Shown: positions 43,106 through 51,901 of the stretch, piece after piece | Position numbering within the stretch: position 1 is the stretch's first letter | Layout of the letters: every line of letters starts with the position of its first letter | DNA from: Alphaproteobacteria bacterium PA2 | GTDB taxonomy: Bacteria; Pseudomonadota; Alphaproteobacteria; Caulobacterales; Caulobacteraceae | Direction of reading: 5' to 3' | DNA length: 64,000 nt | Assembly (NCBI GenBank): GCA_002256425.1 | Contig: NKIZ01000001.1 | Location: 186,001-250,000 of the forward strand | Translations under genes and position numbers: made by a program | The notes under the pieces: model-generated | Told to the model about the DNA's origin: nothing | Database searches by the model: none | Seen by the model: the letters and a program-made list of their open reading frames with translations, nothing else

Positions 43106-43603
43106 ATGAGCGATACAGATCAGTCCGCAGCGCCAGAAGTAAACGGCCAGTCTGCTGAGCCCGGCATCCGGATCATGACCCAGTTCATCCGCGATCTCAG
43201 CTTCGAGAACCCCCTGGCGCCGGACGTCCTGCGCTCGGGCGGCCCCCAGCCGCAGATCGACATGGGCGTGGAAATGAACGCCCGCGGTCGCGACGATGGT
43301 CTCTATGAAGTCGACCTCAAGCTCTCGGCCCGGGCCATGCGCGAGGACGGCCCCCTGTTCGTGGTCGAGCTGCTTTATGGCGGCCTGTTCGCCATTGAGG
43401 GCGTTTCGGCCGAGGACATGGAAATGGTCCTGCTGGTGGAATGCCCCCGCTTCCTCTTCCCCTATGCCCGGCGGATCATCGGCGACGTCACCACGGACGG
43501 CGGCTTCCCCCCCTTCCTGCTCGATCCCATCGACTTCGCCGGCGTCTATGCCGCGCGCAAGGCCCAGGCCGAAGGTGAGGGCGTGGTGGTCGGCAACGCC
43601 TAG
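43106..43603 (+). CDS. secB: Protein-export chaperone SecB
   Basis: A 165-residue chaperone: [19 protein letters not shown] near the start, and [36 protein letters not shown], the conserved SecB core. It keeps precursors unfolded and hands them to SecA. It is divergent from timA, with about 155 bp between; the gap may contain promoters for both. Confidence 0.96.
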   Translation: MSDTDQSAAPEVNGQSAEPGIRIMTQFIRDLSFENPLAPDVLRSGGPQPQIDMGVEMNARGRDDGLYEVDLKLSARAMREDGPLFVVELLYGGLFAIEGVSAEDMEMVLLVECPRFLFPYARRIIGDVTTDGGFPPFLLDPIDFAGVYAARKAQAEGEGVVVGNA

Positions 43604-43615
43604 AGGCTGTTTCGA

Positions 43616-43643
43616 TCCGATAATTGGGAAGCCGGTGCTAGAC
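43616..43643 (+). repeat. Decayed structured palindromic element (candidate copy D)
   Basis: The 5' inner arm TCCGATAA and a near-match to the loop (TTGGGAAGCCGG, two changes) are present, but the 3' arm is degraded (TGCTAGAC). The dnaQ stop codon lies within the decayed arm. The position between convergent genes matches copies B and C. Too diverged to be certain. Confidence 0.35.
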
Positions 43644-44339
43644 CCCGTGCTTCTTCCACATCTCGCTCTTGAGATGGCCCAGGACGAAGGCGGCGTGCGC
43701 CGCGCGCTCGGCTTCGCTTGACCGGGGCGCCAGGGGCCTCGATCTCGGGCCATAGGCGTTTTCGCGCAGGGTCCCGAAGGCCGCGGTCTGCGTCTCGGCC
43801 ACCAGTTCAAGGGTGCGCTCCCGGCCGCCCTTGAGTTCCAGATAGACCGCCGCCAGCAGGCGGGCGTCGATCAGGGCGCCGTGTTTTTCCCGTTCGGACA
43901 GGGAAATCTTGAAGCGCTTGCACAGGGCGTCGAGGGAATTGTGCATGCCGGGAAACCGCAGGCGGGCCAGGGCCAGGGTGTCGACCCACCGCGCTTCGGG
44001 CAGGGGCGCCATGCCGATGGTGTTCAGCTCCCAGTTCACGAAGGCCCGGTCAAAGCCGGCATTGTGCGCCACCAGGGGCGCATCTCCGACAAAGTCGAGG
44101 AAGGCCAGGGCGACTTCAGGGTCCGCGAATTTCGGCTTGCCCCGCAGGAAATCGGCCGACAGGCCGTGAACCTTCTCGGCCTCGGGGGGCATGTCCCGTT
44201 CAGGATCGATATAGATGTGGAAACTGCGCCCCGTCGGGATGAAGTCTTCGATTTCCAGGGCGGCGAGCTCCACCAGCCGGTGGCCCAGATGGGGCTCGAA
44301 TCCGGTGGTTTCAGTATCGAGGACAATCTCGCGGGCCAT
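43638..44339 (-). CDS. dnaQ: DNA polymerase III epsilon subunit
   Basis: A 233-residue proofreading exonuclease of the DEDDh type: VLDTETTGFEP (Exo I), LVAHNAGFDRAFVNWEL (Exo II) and HGALIDARLLAAVYLEL with His and Asp (Exo III). The C-terminal tail is Ala/Arg-rich and ends in a helix that should bind alpha. It is followed upstream by the coaE-aroE-maf-PPSR run in the same direction. Confidence 0.95.
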   Translation of the reverse strand: MAREIVLDTETTGFEPHLGHRLVELAALEIEDFIPTGRSFHIYIDPERDMPPEAEKVHGLSADFLRGKPKFADPEVALAFLDFVGDAPLVAHNAGFDRAFVNWELNTIGMAPLPEARWVDTLALARLRFPGMHNSLDALCKRFKISLSEREKHGALIDARLLAAVYLELKGGRERTLELVAETQTAAFGTLRENAYGPRSRPLAPRSSEAERAAHAAFVLGHLKSEMWKKHGV

Positions 44340-44419
44340 GATGTTTCATGGCGCGTTTCGCGGGCCCGGGCAACTTGGCTTGGGGCATGTTCCCACAGGC
44401 GGGAGCTCGCGCCTGTGGA

Positions 44420-45046
44420 TCAGGACTCCCGGCGGGACTTCAGGGTTCCGGCCGCCGCCCGGGCCCGTATATCGGCGATGACCGTGGTCACCTGTTCCTG
44501 GGCTGCTTCGAGACCCCTGCCGGTGTCGATCACATAGTCAGCCCGGGCGCGCTTTTCCGCATCCGGCGTCTGGCGCGACAGGATGGCGTCCAGGCGCTCC
44601 GGCGTCATGCCTTCCCGGGCCAGGACCCGCTCGCGCTGCATTTCCGCCGGCGCCGAGACCACCGCTACCGCGTCCATGTTCCGCTCGCCGCCGGTTTCAA
44701 ACAGCAGGGGAATGTCCAGGACCACCAGATCGGCCTTGGCCGCGACGGCCTTCTCAAAGAAGGCCACCCGGTCCTTGCCCAGCAGGGGATGAACCACGGA
44801 ATTCAGTCTGGCCATGGCTTCGTCATTGCCCAGCACCCTCTGGCGCAGGGCCTCGCGGTCCACGGCGCCGTCCCGGGTCACCCCTGGAAAAGCCGCCTCG
44901 AGGGGCGCCACAGCCGCTCCGCCCTTCAGATAGATTTCCGCCACCGCGGCGTCGGCGTCATAGACCGGGATCCCGGCCTCCCGGAACATGGCGGCCGTGG
45001 TGGATTTTCCCATGCCGATGGAGCCGGTCAGTCCCAGGGTGATCAT
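44420..45046 (-). CDS. coaE: Dephospho-CoA kinase
   Basis: A 208-residue P-loop kinase performing the last step of CoA synthesis: [20 protein letters not shown] (3-22), [18 protein letters not shown] and [13 protein letters not shown]. It overlaps aroE by 4 bp. The usual RQ motif is present ([21 protein letters not shown]). Confidence 0.96.
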   Translation of the reverse strand: MITLGLTGSIGMGKSTTAAMFREAGIPVYDADAAVAEIYLKGGAAVAPLEAAFPGVTRDGAVDREALRQRVLGNDEAMARLNSVVHPLLGKDRVAFFEKAVAAKADLVVLDIPLLFETGGERNMDAVAVVSAPAEMQRERVLAREGMTPERLDAILSRQTPDAEKRARADYVIDTGRGLEAAQEQVTTVIADIRARAAAGTLKSRRES

Positions 45047-45894
45047 GAATTGGCCTCCAGGGCGTCCAGGGCCAGACGCCGGACATCGACACTGTCAGGG
45101 GGTTCCTGACCGAAAAAGGCTGCGAATGACGGCCGCGCCTGGCCGATCAGCATTTCAAGACCATCCACGGTCCGCCGCCCAAGGCCCAGGGCCTGGGTGA
45201 GCAAGGGGGTGATCAGGGGCTTGTAGGTCATGTCCATGATCACAGCCTCGGGGGGCGTGGCGTCCAGGGGAAGATCAAGGGCGCCGCCCAGCAGGCCGGC
45301 CGATGTGGCGTTGACCACGGCGATCACGTCCTCCAGCCCCTGACGGGCGTCGGCCAGGCTCCAGGCTTCTGCGCCCGCCCCCAGCTTTTCCGCCACGCGC
45401 TCGGCCTTTTCCAGGGTCCGGTTCAGGATGCGCACCCGGGGACAGCCAGCCTCGAGAAAGGCCGCCGCCGCACCCTGGGCGCCGCCGCCCGCCCCGATGA
45501 TGGCCACGGTTCCGGCCTGGGGATCAAAGCCCGGCGCCTGGCTGGCGAAGGCCCAGATAAGGCCCGCGCCGTCGGTATTGTCAGCGAAGATGGTTCCGTC
45601 ATCGCGGAAGACCAGGACATTGGCCGCCTGGGCCAGACGCGCCCTGTGGCTCGCCTCGTCCGCCGCAGCCAGGGCGCGGATCTTGAACGGCAGGGTGACA
45701 TTCAGGCCCCGGACCCCGCCGCCCCTCAGACCCTCGATGAAGGCGTCGAACTTCGGCTCGGCGATGGCGAAGGGCACATAGACCCCGTCCAGATCCGCCG
45801 CCTTCAGCCAGGCGTTGTGCAGGATGGGGCTGAGGGAATGGGCGATGGGCTGACCCGCCACCCCGGCCAGTCGGGTTTTTCCGGAAATGGTCAT
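45043..45894 (-). CDS. aroE: Shikimate dehydrogenase
   Basis: A 283-residue NADP enzyme of aromatic amino-acid synthesis. Substrate binding is in [12 protein letters not shown], and catalytic Lys in LNVTLPFK; Asp is in ADNTDGAGL. The cofactor fold has [16 protein letters not shown], and NRTLEKAE selects NADP. It overlaps both maf and coaE by 4 bp, showing a compact operon. Confidence 0.95.
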   Translation of the reverse strand: MTISGKTRLAGVAGQPIAHSLSPILHNAWLKAADLDGVYVPFAIAEPKFDAFIEGLRGGGVRGLNVTLPFKIRALAAADEASHRARLAQAANVLVFRDDGTIFADNTDGAGLIWAFASQAPGFDPQAGTVAIIGAGGGAQGAAAAFLEAGCPRVRILNRTLEKAERVAEKLGAGAEAWSLADARQGLEDVIAVVNATSAGLLGGALDLPLDATPPEAVIMDMTYKPLITPLLTQALGLGRRTVDGLEMLIGQARPSFAAFFGQEPPDSVDVRRLALDALEANS

Positions 45895-46487
45895 GGGGTC
45901 AGAACCTCATGGGCGCGCAGGCGCTCCAGCAGCCCCATCAGGGGCAGGCCAAGAATGGTGAAATAGTCGCCATCAATGGCGGAAAACAGCTGGACCCCCA
46001 GGCTTTCCAGCCGATAGCAGCCCACCGAACCCAGGGCCGCAGATCCCTCTTCGTCCAGATAGGCCTCCAGGAAGGCGTCGGAGAAGTCGCGCATGGTCAG
46101 GGTGGCCGTCACGGTTTCCCGCCAGACCACGTCCTCGCCCCGGGCCAGGACCACAGCCGAATGCAGTTGATGGGGTTGGCCGCGCAGCAGTTTCAGCCTG
46201 TCCCGCGCGGCCTCTAGGCTGGCGACCTTGTCATAGAGTCCGCCCTGGAATTCCAGGGTCTGGTCGGCGCCGATCACCAGACCGGGACGCGAGGCCGCAA
46301 CGGCCAGGGCCTTTTCCTCCGCCAGGGCCATGGCGATCTCCCGGGGCGAGGCCGACCTCGCCAGCAGGGCTGACTTGGTCACGTCCTCGTCCACCCGGGA
46401 ATCAGCCGTCTCGAAGTTCAGACCCGCCCCGCGCAGGACCGCCGTGCGGGCTGCGCTCTTGGACGCAAGCGTCAGGGAGTCAGGCAT
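45891..46487 (-). CDS. Maf/YceF family nucleotide pyrophosphatase
   Basis: A 198-residue Maf protein: LTLASKSAARTAVLRGAGL at the start, IGADQTLEFQGGLYDK (substrate loop), and SIDGDYFTILGLPL-like AIDGDYFTILGLPL near the end. These enzymes hydrolyse non-canonical or modified NTPs (house-cleaning) and affect division. It begins 1 bp from the end of the PPSR gene and overlaps aroE by 4 bp. Confidence 0.93.
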   Translation of the reverse strand: MPDSLTLASKSAARTAVLRGAGLNFETADSRVDEDVTKSALLARSASPREIAMALAEEKALAVAASRPGLVIGADQTLEFQGGLYDKVASLEAARDRLKLLRGQPHQLHSAVVLARGEDVVWRETVTATLTMRDFSDAFLEAYLDEEGSAALGSVGCYRLESLGVQLFSAIDGDYFTILGLPLMGLLERLRAHEVLTP

Positions 46488-47330
46488 CTAGACCTCAACA
46501 TGTCCGCCGCCGCTGTTCAGTATGTTCAGCACGGCTGCGGCGGTTTCTTCAACACTGCGGCGGGTGACGTCAATCACCGGCCAGCCGTGCTTTTCATAAA
46601 GCCGCCGGGCCTGGACGATTTCATCGCGAACCGCGTCCACATCCGTATAGGTCGACTCCCGGTTTTCCTTGAGGGACAGCAACCGGTTGCGGCGGATCTG
46701 GATCAGCCGGTCAGGTGACGCCGTCAGGGCGACGATCACGGCGCGCCGGGCCACCAGCAGTTTTTCAGGAATGGGCTGGCCGGGCACCAGGGGCACATTG
46801 GCCGCCCGCACCCCGCGGTGGGCCAGATAGATGCAGGTCGGGGTCTTTGAGGTCCGCGACACCCCCACCAGAATGACATCAGCCTGGTCCAGATCCTGGC
46901 CCCCCTGGCCGTCATCATGGCCCATGGCGTAGTTCAGGGCGTCCATCCGGTTGAAATAGTCATTGTCCAGGGTGTGCTGCACCCCGACCCGGCGGCTGAG
47001 TGAAGCGCCCAGATAGCGGGACATGGCCGAGACCAGGGGATCGAGAGCGGCGATGCAGGTCATGTCCAGCCGCCGGCAGCCTTCTTCCAGGGCCGAGCGA
47101 AGCTCGTCATCGACAATCGTATGCATCACCACCCCCGGGGCGGCCTCGATATCGGTGAGGGCCCGCTCCAGCTGTCGGGGGGACCGCACCAGGGCGTAGA
47201 TGTGCTCGATCGGCAGGACGTTCTCGAACCGGGCGCAAACCGCCCGGGCCATGGCGTTCAGGGTCTCGCCGGTGGAGTCCGACACCAGGTGGACATGGAA
47301 ATAGGTCGAGATGCGCGGCGGCGTGGTCAT
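46488..47330 (-). CDS. Kinase/pyrophosphorylase (PPSR, DUF299 family)
   Basis: A 280-residue regulatory protein of the kind that phosphorylates and dephosphorylates pyruvate-phosphate dikinase or PEP synthetase. Recognised by HLVSDSTGETLNAMARAVCARF near the start and the P-loop-like VGVSRTSKTPTCIYLAHRG (about 147-165). ATG 47330 is chosen; GTG 47348 is possible. In Caulobacter relatives this gene is normally next to the replication origin, but here a catabolic operon intervenes. Confidence 0.92.
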   Translation of the reverse strand: MTTPPRISTYFHVHLVSDSTGETLNAMARAVCARFENVLPIEHIYALVRSPRQLERALTDIEAAPGVVMHTIVDDELRSALEEGCRRLDMTCIAALDPLVSAMSRYLGASLSRRVGVQHTLDNDYFNRMDALNYAMGHDDGQGGQDLDQADVILVGVSRTSKTPTCIYLAHRGVRAANVPLVPGQPIPEKLLVARRAVIVALTASPDRLIQIRRNRLLSLKENRESTYTDVDAVRDEIVQARRLYEKHGWPVIDVTRRSVEETAAAVLNILNSGGGHVEV

Positions 47331-47420
47331 GGTCTCGGCAGTTCTCACCCAGAGGTCCAGCGATTGTCCTAGATAGGACCTGAGGCGGGATCGGTCGAGA
47401 CGTGCAAGGTTTTGTCCGGG

Positions 47421-48887
47421 TCAGGACAGGGCCGATGTCCACGCCTTGACCAGTTGCGCCGCAGGCCCGGTCCCGAAAACATGACGGTCTGGCCGCACCA
47501 GCACCGAGTCCGCCCCACGCTTTCCCAGCCAGGTGGAGAAATCCCCGGCAAAGGCCGCCAGCCCGGGATCACCCAGGCGAAAGACCGAGATCCCCGGCGC
47601 AGGGTCCACGGTCTCGCGGGTGATCAACCAGGCGCCGTCCCCGGCGACATCATCCCACTTCTGGTCTGCGCTCCACGGCTGGATGAACAGTTCCCCGGCC
47701 CCCGGACTGCCGGCCAGGACAGCCGGGCCGCCCAGCGGCGTCATGGGATTTCCCTGTCCGGGCGCGTCTGGCGGCGCGGCGGCGCGCTGGGCCAGCATGG
47801 CGGCGTCCCTCTGGGCGGCGGCGGCCGGATCCAGGATGCAGACCGTCCGCCCCATCATCAGGGCCAGGTCTATGACCGACCGGACATGGGGCCGCCTTTC
47901 GGTTTCATAGGTGTCCAGCAGGGCCTCGCCCGCCTGGCCCTTCAGGACCGCCGCCAGCTTCCAGGCCAGGTTTGCGGCGTCCCGGATCCCGGCGCACATG
48001 CCCTGACCGGCGAAGGGCGGGGTCTGGTGGGCCGCATCCCCGGCCAGGAAGACCCCTCCGGCCCGCCAGGTCTCGGCGATCAGGGCGTGGAAACGATAGA
48101 CCGCCTTGCGCTCCAGGGTCACCGCGCCCTCCACATTCCAGGGCGCCAGCAGCCCGGCGATGACCTCGTCGTCCAGCATGGTGTCCAGGCTCTCGCCCGG
48201 CCGGATCATGAATTCCCAGCGGTGGCGGCCCGAACCCATCATGACGCAGGTGGTCGGTCGCGCCGGATCGCAGATCTGCAGGTTGATGTCGGGCAGGCGC
48301 GCAGGGTCGTGGACCACCGTGTCGATCACCAGCCAGGGCTCGTCGAACTTCAGGTCTTCCACTTTTGCGCCGATCAGGGTCCGGACCCGGGATGAGGCGC
48401 CATCGGCGCCAACCAGATACCTGGCCCTGATCTTCTTCTCACCCTCGGGGGTTTCGAACCGGGCGGTCACCCCGTCTGCAGCGTCCTCGAGATCCAGCAG
48501 GTTCCATTCCAGGCGCATTTCAAGCGGGGTCAGGTCTTCGATGCGCCGACGGATCGCCGCTTCCACCGAGGGCTGATGGATCATGTTGGCCGCCGGCCAT
48601 CCCGAAGGCGAGCCCCTGGTCAGGAACCGCAGCAGGACCTGACGGTCGGCGGTGAGGAAGTCGTACTGCTCGGCCGGGCGGCTGACGGCCATGACCTCTT
48701 CGGCGACCCCCAGCTGTTGCAGGATCCTGACGATTTCGTGGTCAATATGGGCGGCCCTGGGCAGGGGGTAGACATTCGGAGCCCGGTCAACGAGCACGGT
48801 CTTCACCCCCGCCTGTCCCAACAGGGCGGCCAGCACGGCGCCGGTCGGACCGGCCCCGATGATCAGCACATCGCAGGCGTCAACCAA
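47421..48887 (-). CDS. FAD-dependent aromatic hydroxylase (MhpA-like)
   Basis: A 488-residue class A flavoprotein hydroxylase: DVLIIGAGPTGAVLAALLGQAG (dinucleotide-binding, 6-27), LVGADGASSRVRTLIGAKVE (DG motif) and FLAGDAAHQTPPFAGQGMCAGIRDA (GD motif). The C-terminal ~100 residues are a thioredoxin-like domain as in phenol-hydroxylase relatives. It probably hydroxylates a phenolic ring to give a catechol for the extradiol dioxygenase upstream in the operon. The start is TTG 48887, 3 bp after the previous stop. Confidence 0.9.
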   Translation of the reverse strand: MVDACDVLIIGAGPTGAVLAALLGQAGVKTVLVDRAPNVYPLPRAAHIDHEIVRILQQLGVAEEVMAVSRPAEQYDFLTADRQVLLRFLTRGSPSGWPAANMIHQPSVEAAIRRRIEDLTPLEMRLEWNLLDLEDAADGVTARFETPEGEKKIRARYLVGADGASSRVRTLIGAKVEDLKFDEPWLVIDTVVHDPARLPDINLQICDPARPTTCVMMGSGRHRWEFMIRPGESLDTMLDDEVIAGLLAPWNVEGAVTLERKAVYRFHALIAETWRAGGVFLAGDAAHQTPPFAGQGMCAGIRDAANLAWKLAAVLKGQAGEALLDTYETERRPHVRSVIDLALMMGRTVCILDPAAAAQRDAAMLAQRAAAPPDAPGQGNPMTPLGGPAVLAGSPGAGELFIQPWSADQKWDDVAGDGAWLITRETVDPAPGISVFRLGDPGLAAFAGDFSTWLGKRGADSVLVRPDRHVFGTGPAAQLVKAWTSALS

Positions 48888-48890
48888 GGT

Positions 48891-49730
48891 TCAGGCCTCC
48901 GGCGCCAAGGTGTTTTCGATATGGCCCAGGCCATCGATCTCACATCGCACCACATCCCCGGCCTTCAGGAACTGCCGCGGGATCATGGCCGCGCCGATCC
49001 CGCCGGGGGTGCCGGTGAAGATCACGTCCCCGGGCTCCAGGGTCATGGCCTGGGACAGGTGTTCGATCTGCTGGAAGATGTCGAACACCAGATGGCGGGT
49101 ATTCGAGTTCTGCCGCTCCTGCCCATTGACCAGGCACCGGATCCCCAAAGCGTGGACATCAGCCACGGCGTCGGTGGTGGTGATCCAGGGGCCAAAGGGG
49201 GCGTGGGTGTCGAAGGACTTGCCCAGGGACCATTGGGCGGTGCGGTGCTGCCAGAACCTTTCGGTGACATCATTGCCCACGGCGTATCCGAAGATGTGCT
49301 CGGCGGCTTTTTCGGCCGGTATGTGCTTTCCGCCCTTGCCGATCACCGCCACCAGTTCAGCCTCATAGTCCACAAAGGCGCTGACCTTCGGGATCTGCAC
49401 CGGGGCGTAGGGGCCTGTGACGCTGGTCACCGCCTTGGTGAACCAGACCTGGTGTTCCGGAGTCTCCATCCGGCTCTCTTCGATATGGTCGGCATAGTTG
49501 AGGCCAATGGCGAAGACCTTGCCGGGACGGGGAACCGGCGCCAGCAGCTGGACCTGCCCCAGGGGTTTTCCCGAACCTGCGGCCACGGCGGCTTCGATCC
49601 GGCCCCGGACCTGGGGCCACTGGCTGATCAGATCGATCATGGAGCCGTCAAACCCGGCGTCGATCACCTGGCCGTTGGCGACAACGCCGACCCGGGGCCC
49701 CTGGTCGGCCAGATAGGTGCAGATCTGCAT
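48891..49730 (-). CDS. Fumarylacetoacetate hydrolase family protein
   Basis: A 279-residue metal-dependent enzyme: FAIGLNYADHIEES, metal ligands in VDYEAELVAVIGKGG, YAVGNDVTERFWQ, catalytic Lys in LGKSFDTHAPFGPW, and VIFTGTPGGIGAAM. It is the class that cleaves or hydrates and decarboxylates ring-cleavage products. Start ATG 49730 is 2 bp after the dioxygenase stop, so the genes are coupled. Substrate is inferred from context only. Confidence 0.9.
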   Translation of the reverse strand: MQICTYLADQGPRVGVVANGQVIDAGFDGSMIDLISQWPQVRGRIEAAVAAGSGKPLGQVQLLAPVPRPGKVFAIGLNYADHIEESRMETPEHQVWFTKAVTSVTGPYAPVQIPKVSAFVDYEAELVAVIGKGGKHIPAEKAAEHIFGYAVGNDVTERFWQHRTAQWSLGKSFDTHAPFGPWITTTDAVADVHALGIRCLVNGQERQNSNTRHLVFDIFQQIEHLSQAMTLEPGDVIFTGTPGGIGAAMIPRQFLKAGDVVRCEIDGLGHIENTLAPEA

Positions 49731-49732
49731 GG

Positions 49733-50680
49733 TCAGTTTCCTTGGGACATCATGGGATGGTTGGGGCCCCACTGGACGCTGAGCAGGTCCTGGAGCGTCG
49801 CCTTGTTCGACCCGTCGCCCGCCGTGAACAGGTCGCCATCAGTCCAGTGCTCCAGCTCATTGCCGAAGGGGTCTTTCCAGTAGTCGAAGATCTGGCTGCC
49901 CAGAATGTGGCGGCCAATCCCCCAGGCCGGGGTGCGGCCGTCCCGGGCCAGGTGATCATGGCCCAGTCGCAGGTCGTCGCTATTGGCCACCTCAAAGGCC
50001 GCATGGTTCAGGGCCGGGGCCCGGGGCGATTGCAGGAGGAAGAGGGTATGGTGGTCCGTCGGCGTATCCCCCCGGTCGCAGCGCAGGAAGGCGCCAATGG
50101 CCATGCCCGGCGCGGCCTCGATCTCATCAGAAGTCACCAGGCCGAAGCGGTCCTTGTACCAGGCTTCCGAGCGGCGGAAGTCCGAGATTTCCAGCACGGC
50201 ATGGCCCAGCCGGATGACGGTGGACGGCCCGGGGGTCAGGCGCAGGGCCTTTCCCTGGCGGGGCCGGACAGAGGCCGTATTGCGGGGCGCGTCCCGGGGA
50301 ATGGGTGAGGTTTGTTGGGGGGTCTGGCCGGCGACCACTTCCACCCCATGGCCATCAGGGTCGGTGAGGCGGACAACCTTTCCACCCCCGGGCCAGGCCT
50401 GGCCGCCGCTGGCCAGATCCTCGACCGCCACCCCTTCGGCCGCAGCCAGTTTTTCCAGGTCCGCCAGGCTCTCGGCCCGGAAGCCCACAGCCACAAACCG
50501 GGCCTCGCCCGTCTCGGTCACATGCAGGACCGGCGAGGATCCGGCCCCGGCTGCAAACAACAGGTCGGGCGAGCGGCGGTCCGGCTTCAGGCCGAAGGCG
50601 ATGATGAACCGCTCCATTTCATCCAGGTCCGGCGCCGCGAACCTGACATGGGCGATGTCCTCGATCCTGATCAGACTCAA
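49733..50680 (-). CDS. Type I extradiol (VOC) ring-cleavage dioxygenase
   Basis: A 315-residue two-module vicinal-oxygen-chelate protein. The C-terminal module keeps the Fe(II) ligands: His in IRLGHAVLEIS, His in ALNHAAFEV and Glu in GNELEHW. It also keeps His in HHTLFLL and Tyr in IFDYWKDPFG, expected for meta-cleavage of catechols. The N-terminal module has lost the ligands, as in known enzymes. TTG 50680 is the start, with GGAGG nearby. A palindromic operator lies just upstream. Likely first gene of the operon. Confidence 0.9.
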   Translation of the reverse strand: MSLIRIEDIAHVRFAAPDLDEMERFIIAFGLKPDRRSPDLLFAAGAGSSPVLHVTETGEARFVAVGFRAESLADLEKLAAAEGVAVEDLASGGQAWPGGGKVVRLTDPDGHGVEVVAGQTPQQTSPIPRDAPRNTASVRPRQGKALRLTPGPSTVIRLGHAVLEISDFRRSEAWYKDRFGLVTSDEIEAAPGMAIGAFLRCDRGDTPTDHHTLFLLQSPRAPALNHAAFEVANSDDLRLGHDHLARDGRTPAWGIGRHILGSQIFDYWKDPFGNELEHWTDGDLFTAGDGSNKATLQDLLSVQWGPNHPMMSQGN

Positions 50681-50703
50681 AGCGACCTCCCCGGAATATT
50701 ATA

Positions 50704-50717
50704 TGACTATTTAGTCA
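50704..50717. promoter_or_regulatory. Candidate TetR operator
   Basis: TGACTATTTAGTCA has perfect 6-bp arms (TGACTA/TAGTCA) and a 2-bp centre. It is in an AT-rich stretch between the TetR gene and the dioxygenase start, only 23 bp before that start, and overlaps a TATAAT sequence on the minus strand (50696-50701 region). A repressor bound here would block the catabolic operon. Confidence 0.6.
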
Positions 50718-50742
50718 AATAGAGCCCAGGGCGGGGTTCGGG

Positions 50743-51432
50743 TCAAGCCGGAAGGCGGACGCCGTCGTCGGGCAGGATCTGGGCCGCTGTGGCTTCCAGC
50801 AGGGCGCCGGCCTCTGCAGGGGTAACCCCCAGACCCCGGAAGGCGAAGGTGAGGACCGAGGTGAACAGGAGCCGGGCCTGGTCGGGCCGCGGCTGATCGA
50901 AGAGGATCTTGCCGATCAGCAGGTTGGTGACGCCGATCAGGGTCAGCATGGCGGCGTCGATATCGGGACAGTCAAACCGGCCGGACTGGAGGCCCAGCTG
51001 CAGGTCGGCCCGAAGCCCTGCATTGAGGGCGTGTCTCGGATCGGCGGACCGCCAGTCCGAATTGAGCACGACAGCGGCCTTGTCCGGTTCCTGCAGGGCG
51101 AAAAGCATGAACTGGCCAATGCCCCTGGCCACCCGCAGGGCCGGGTCGGTGACGCCGGCATTGACCTGATCAATGGTGGCTTCCACATCCACCCTCACCT
51201 GGGCGGCGATTTCCCGGGCGAAACTCTTCTTGTCGGCGAAGTGGTAGAAGAAGCTGCCCTTGGCCACCCCGGCCGCCTCGACGATTTCATCAATGGTCAG
51301 GCTGTCCACGGGCCGCACCGCCAGTAGTTTGAGTCCCGCCAGCATCAGGGCAGGCCGTGCCCTGGCTCGCCGGCGCTTCTGGAAGGGCGGAGCGGTGTCC
51401 TGTCCTGACATTGCGGGGGCTGGCGAGGTCAT
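50743..51432 (-). CDS. TetR family transcriptional regulator
   Basis: A 229-residue regulator. The DNA-binding domain (about 20-70) has SLTIDEIVEAAGVAKGSFFYHFADKKSF, a textbook TetR helix-turn-helix. The ligand-binding half has a hydrophobic helix near the end. It is read toward the dioxygenase operon and is separated from it by 62 bp holding a palindrome, so it probably controls that operon in response to an aromatic compound. ATG 51432 is chosen; ATG 51411 is possible. Confidence 0.9.
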   Translation of the reverse strand: MTSPAPAMSGQDTAPPFQKRRRARARPALMLAGLKLLAVRPVDSLTIDEIVEAAGVAKGSFFYHFADKKSFAREIAAQVRVDVEATIDQVNAGVTDPALRVARGIGQFMLFALQEPDKAAVVLNSDWRSADPRHALNAGLRADLQLGLQSGRFDCPDIDAAMLTLIGVTNLLIGKILFDQPRPDQARLLFTSVLTFAFRGLGVTPAEAGALLEATAAQILPDDGVRLPA

Positions 51433-51698
51433 GGGCCTTTCTATGCTGGGCTTTCGGGACTTCGCCAAGCCATGCCTTGGGGGGCGGGCGTCCCGCAGGC
51501 GTCCGGCGGCCCTGAAGTGATCCCCCGGTGCGATCGGTTTCCTGGGGAAAAGCATGTCGACATCTCCGGCACGGCCTGGGTCCCGATTGGGGAGAAGCCG
51601 CGGACCCCGGCCTCATGGCTTGATAGCGGGGATGGAAGGTCTGTTCAGCCGGGCCCCGGCCCCCGCGCAATTGTCGGATCGGACCCTGTTCATAGTGG

Positions 51699-51713
51699 TT
51701 AAGAAAGACTTAA
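51699..51713. promoter_or_regulatory. CtrA binding site 1 (TTAA-N7-TTAA)
   Basis: TTAA, seven bases (GAAAGAC), TTAA: an exact full CtrA box. It is 56 bp from a second full box in the same phase class. In the origin, CtrA binding would repress initiation in swarmer-type cells. Confidence 0.8.
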
Positions 51714-51754
51714 CTTCGGGTCTGGCCTGTCCCCCGGCGCCGGGCGGCAAGGGG

Positions 51755-51769
51755 TTAATGAAAGATTAA
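51755..51769. promoter_or_regulatory. CtrA binding site 2 (TTAA-N7-TTAA)
   Basis: TTAA, seven bases (TGAAAGA), TTAA: an exact full CtrA box. The two spacers share the run GAAAGA, shifted by one base. Together the sites are strong evidence for CtrA control of this region. Confidence 0.8.
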
Positions 51770-51892
51770 TGACACAAGCCACTTGAAGGTCTGTCCCCGA
51801 AATTCACAGGTCGGGACAGGCTCTGTGGAAACCGAAGGGCGCCGTGGGTGCAATGAGGTTCTGACATACCGCTTTGCGCAGAGTTTTCCCCG

Positions 51893-51901
51893 TTATCGAC
51901 A
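51893..51901 (+). promoter_or_regulatory. DnaA-box-like site
   Basis: TTATCGACA differs by one base from the classical TTATCCACA. It follows GTTTTCCCCG and sits upstream of an AT-rich tract. It is the best DnaA-like word in the candidate origin. Confidence 0.5.
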
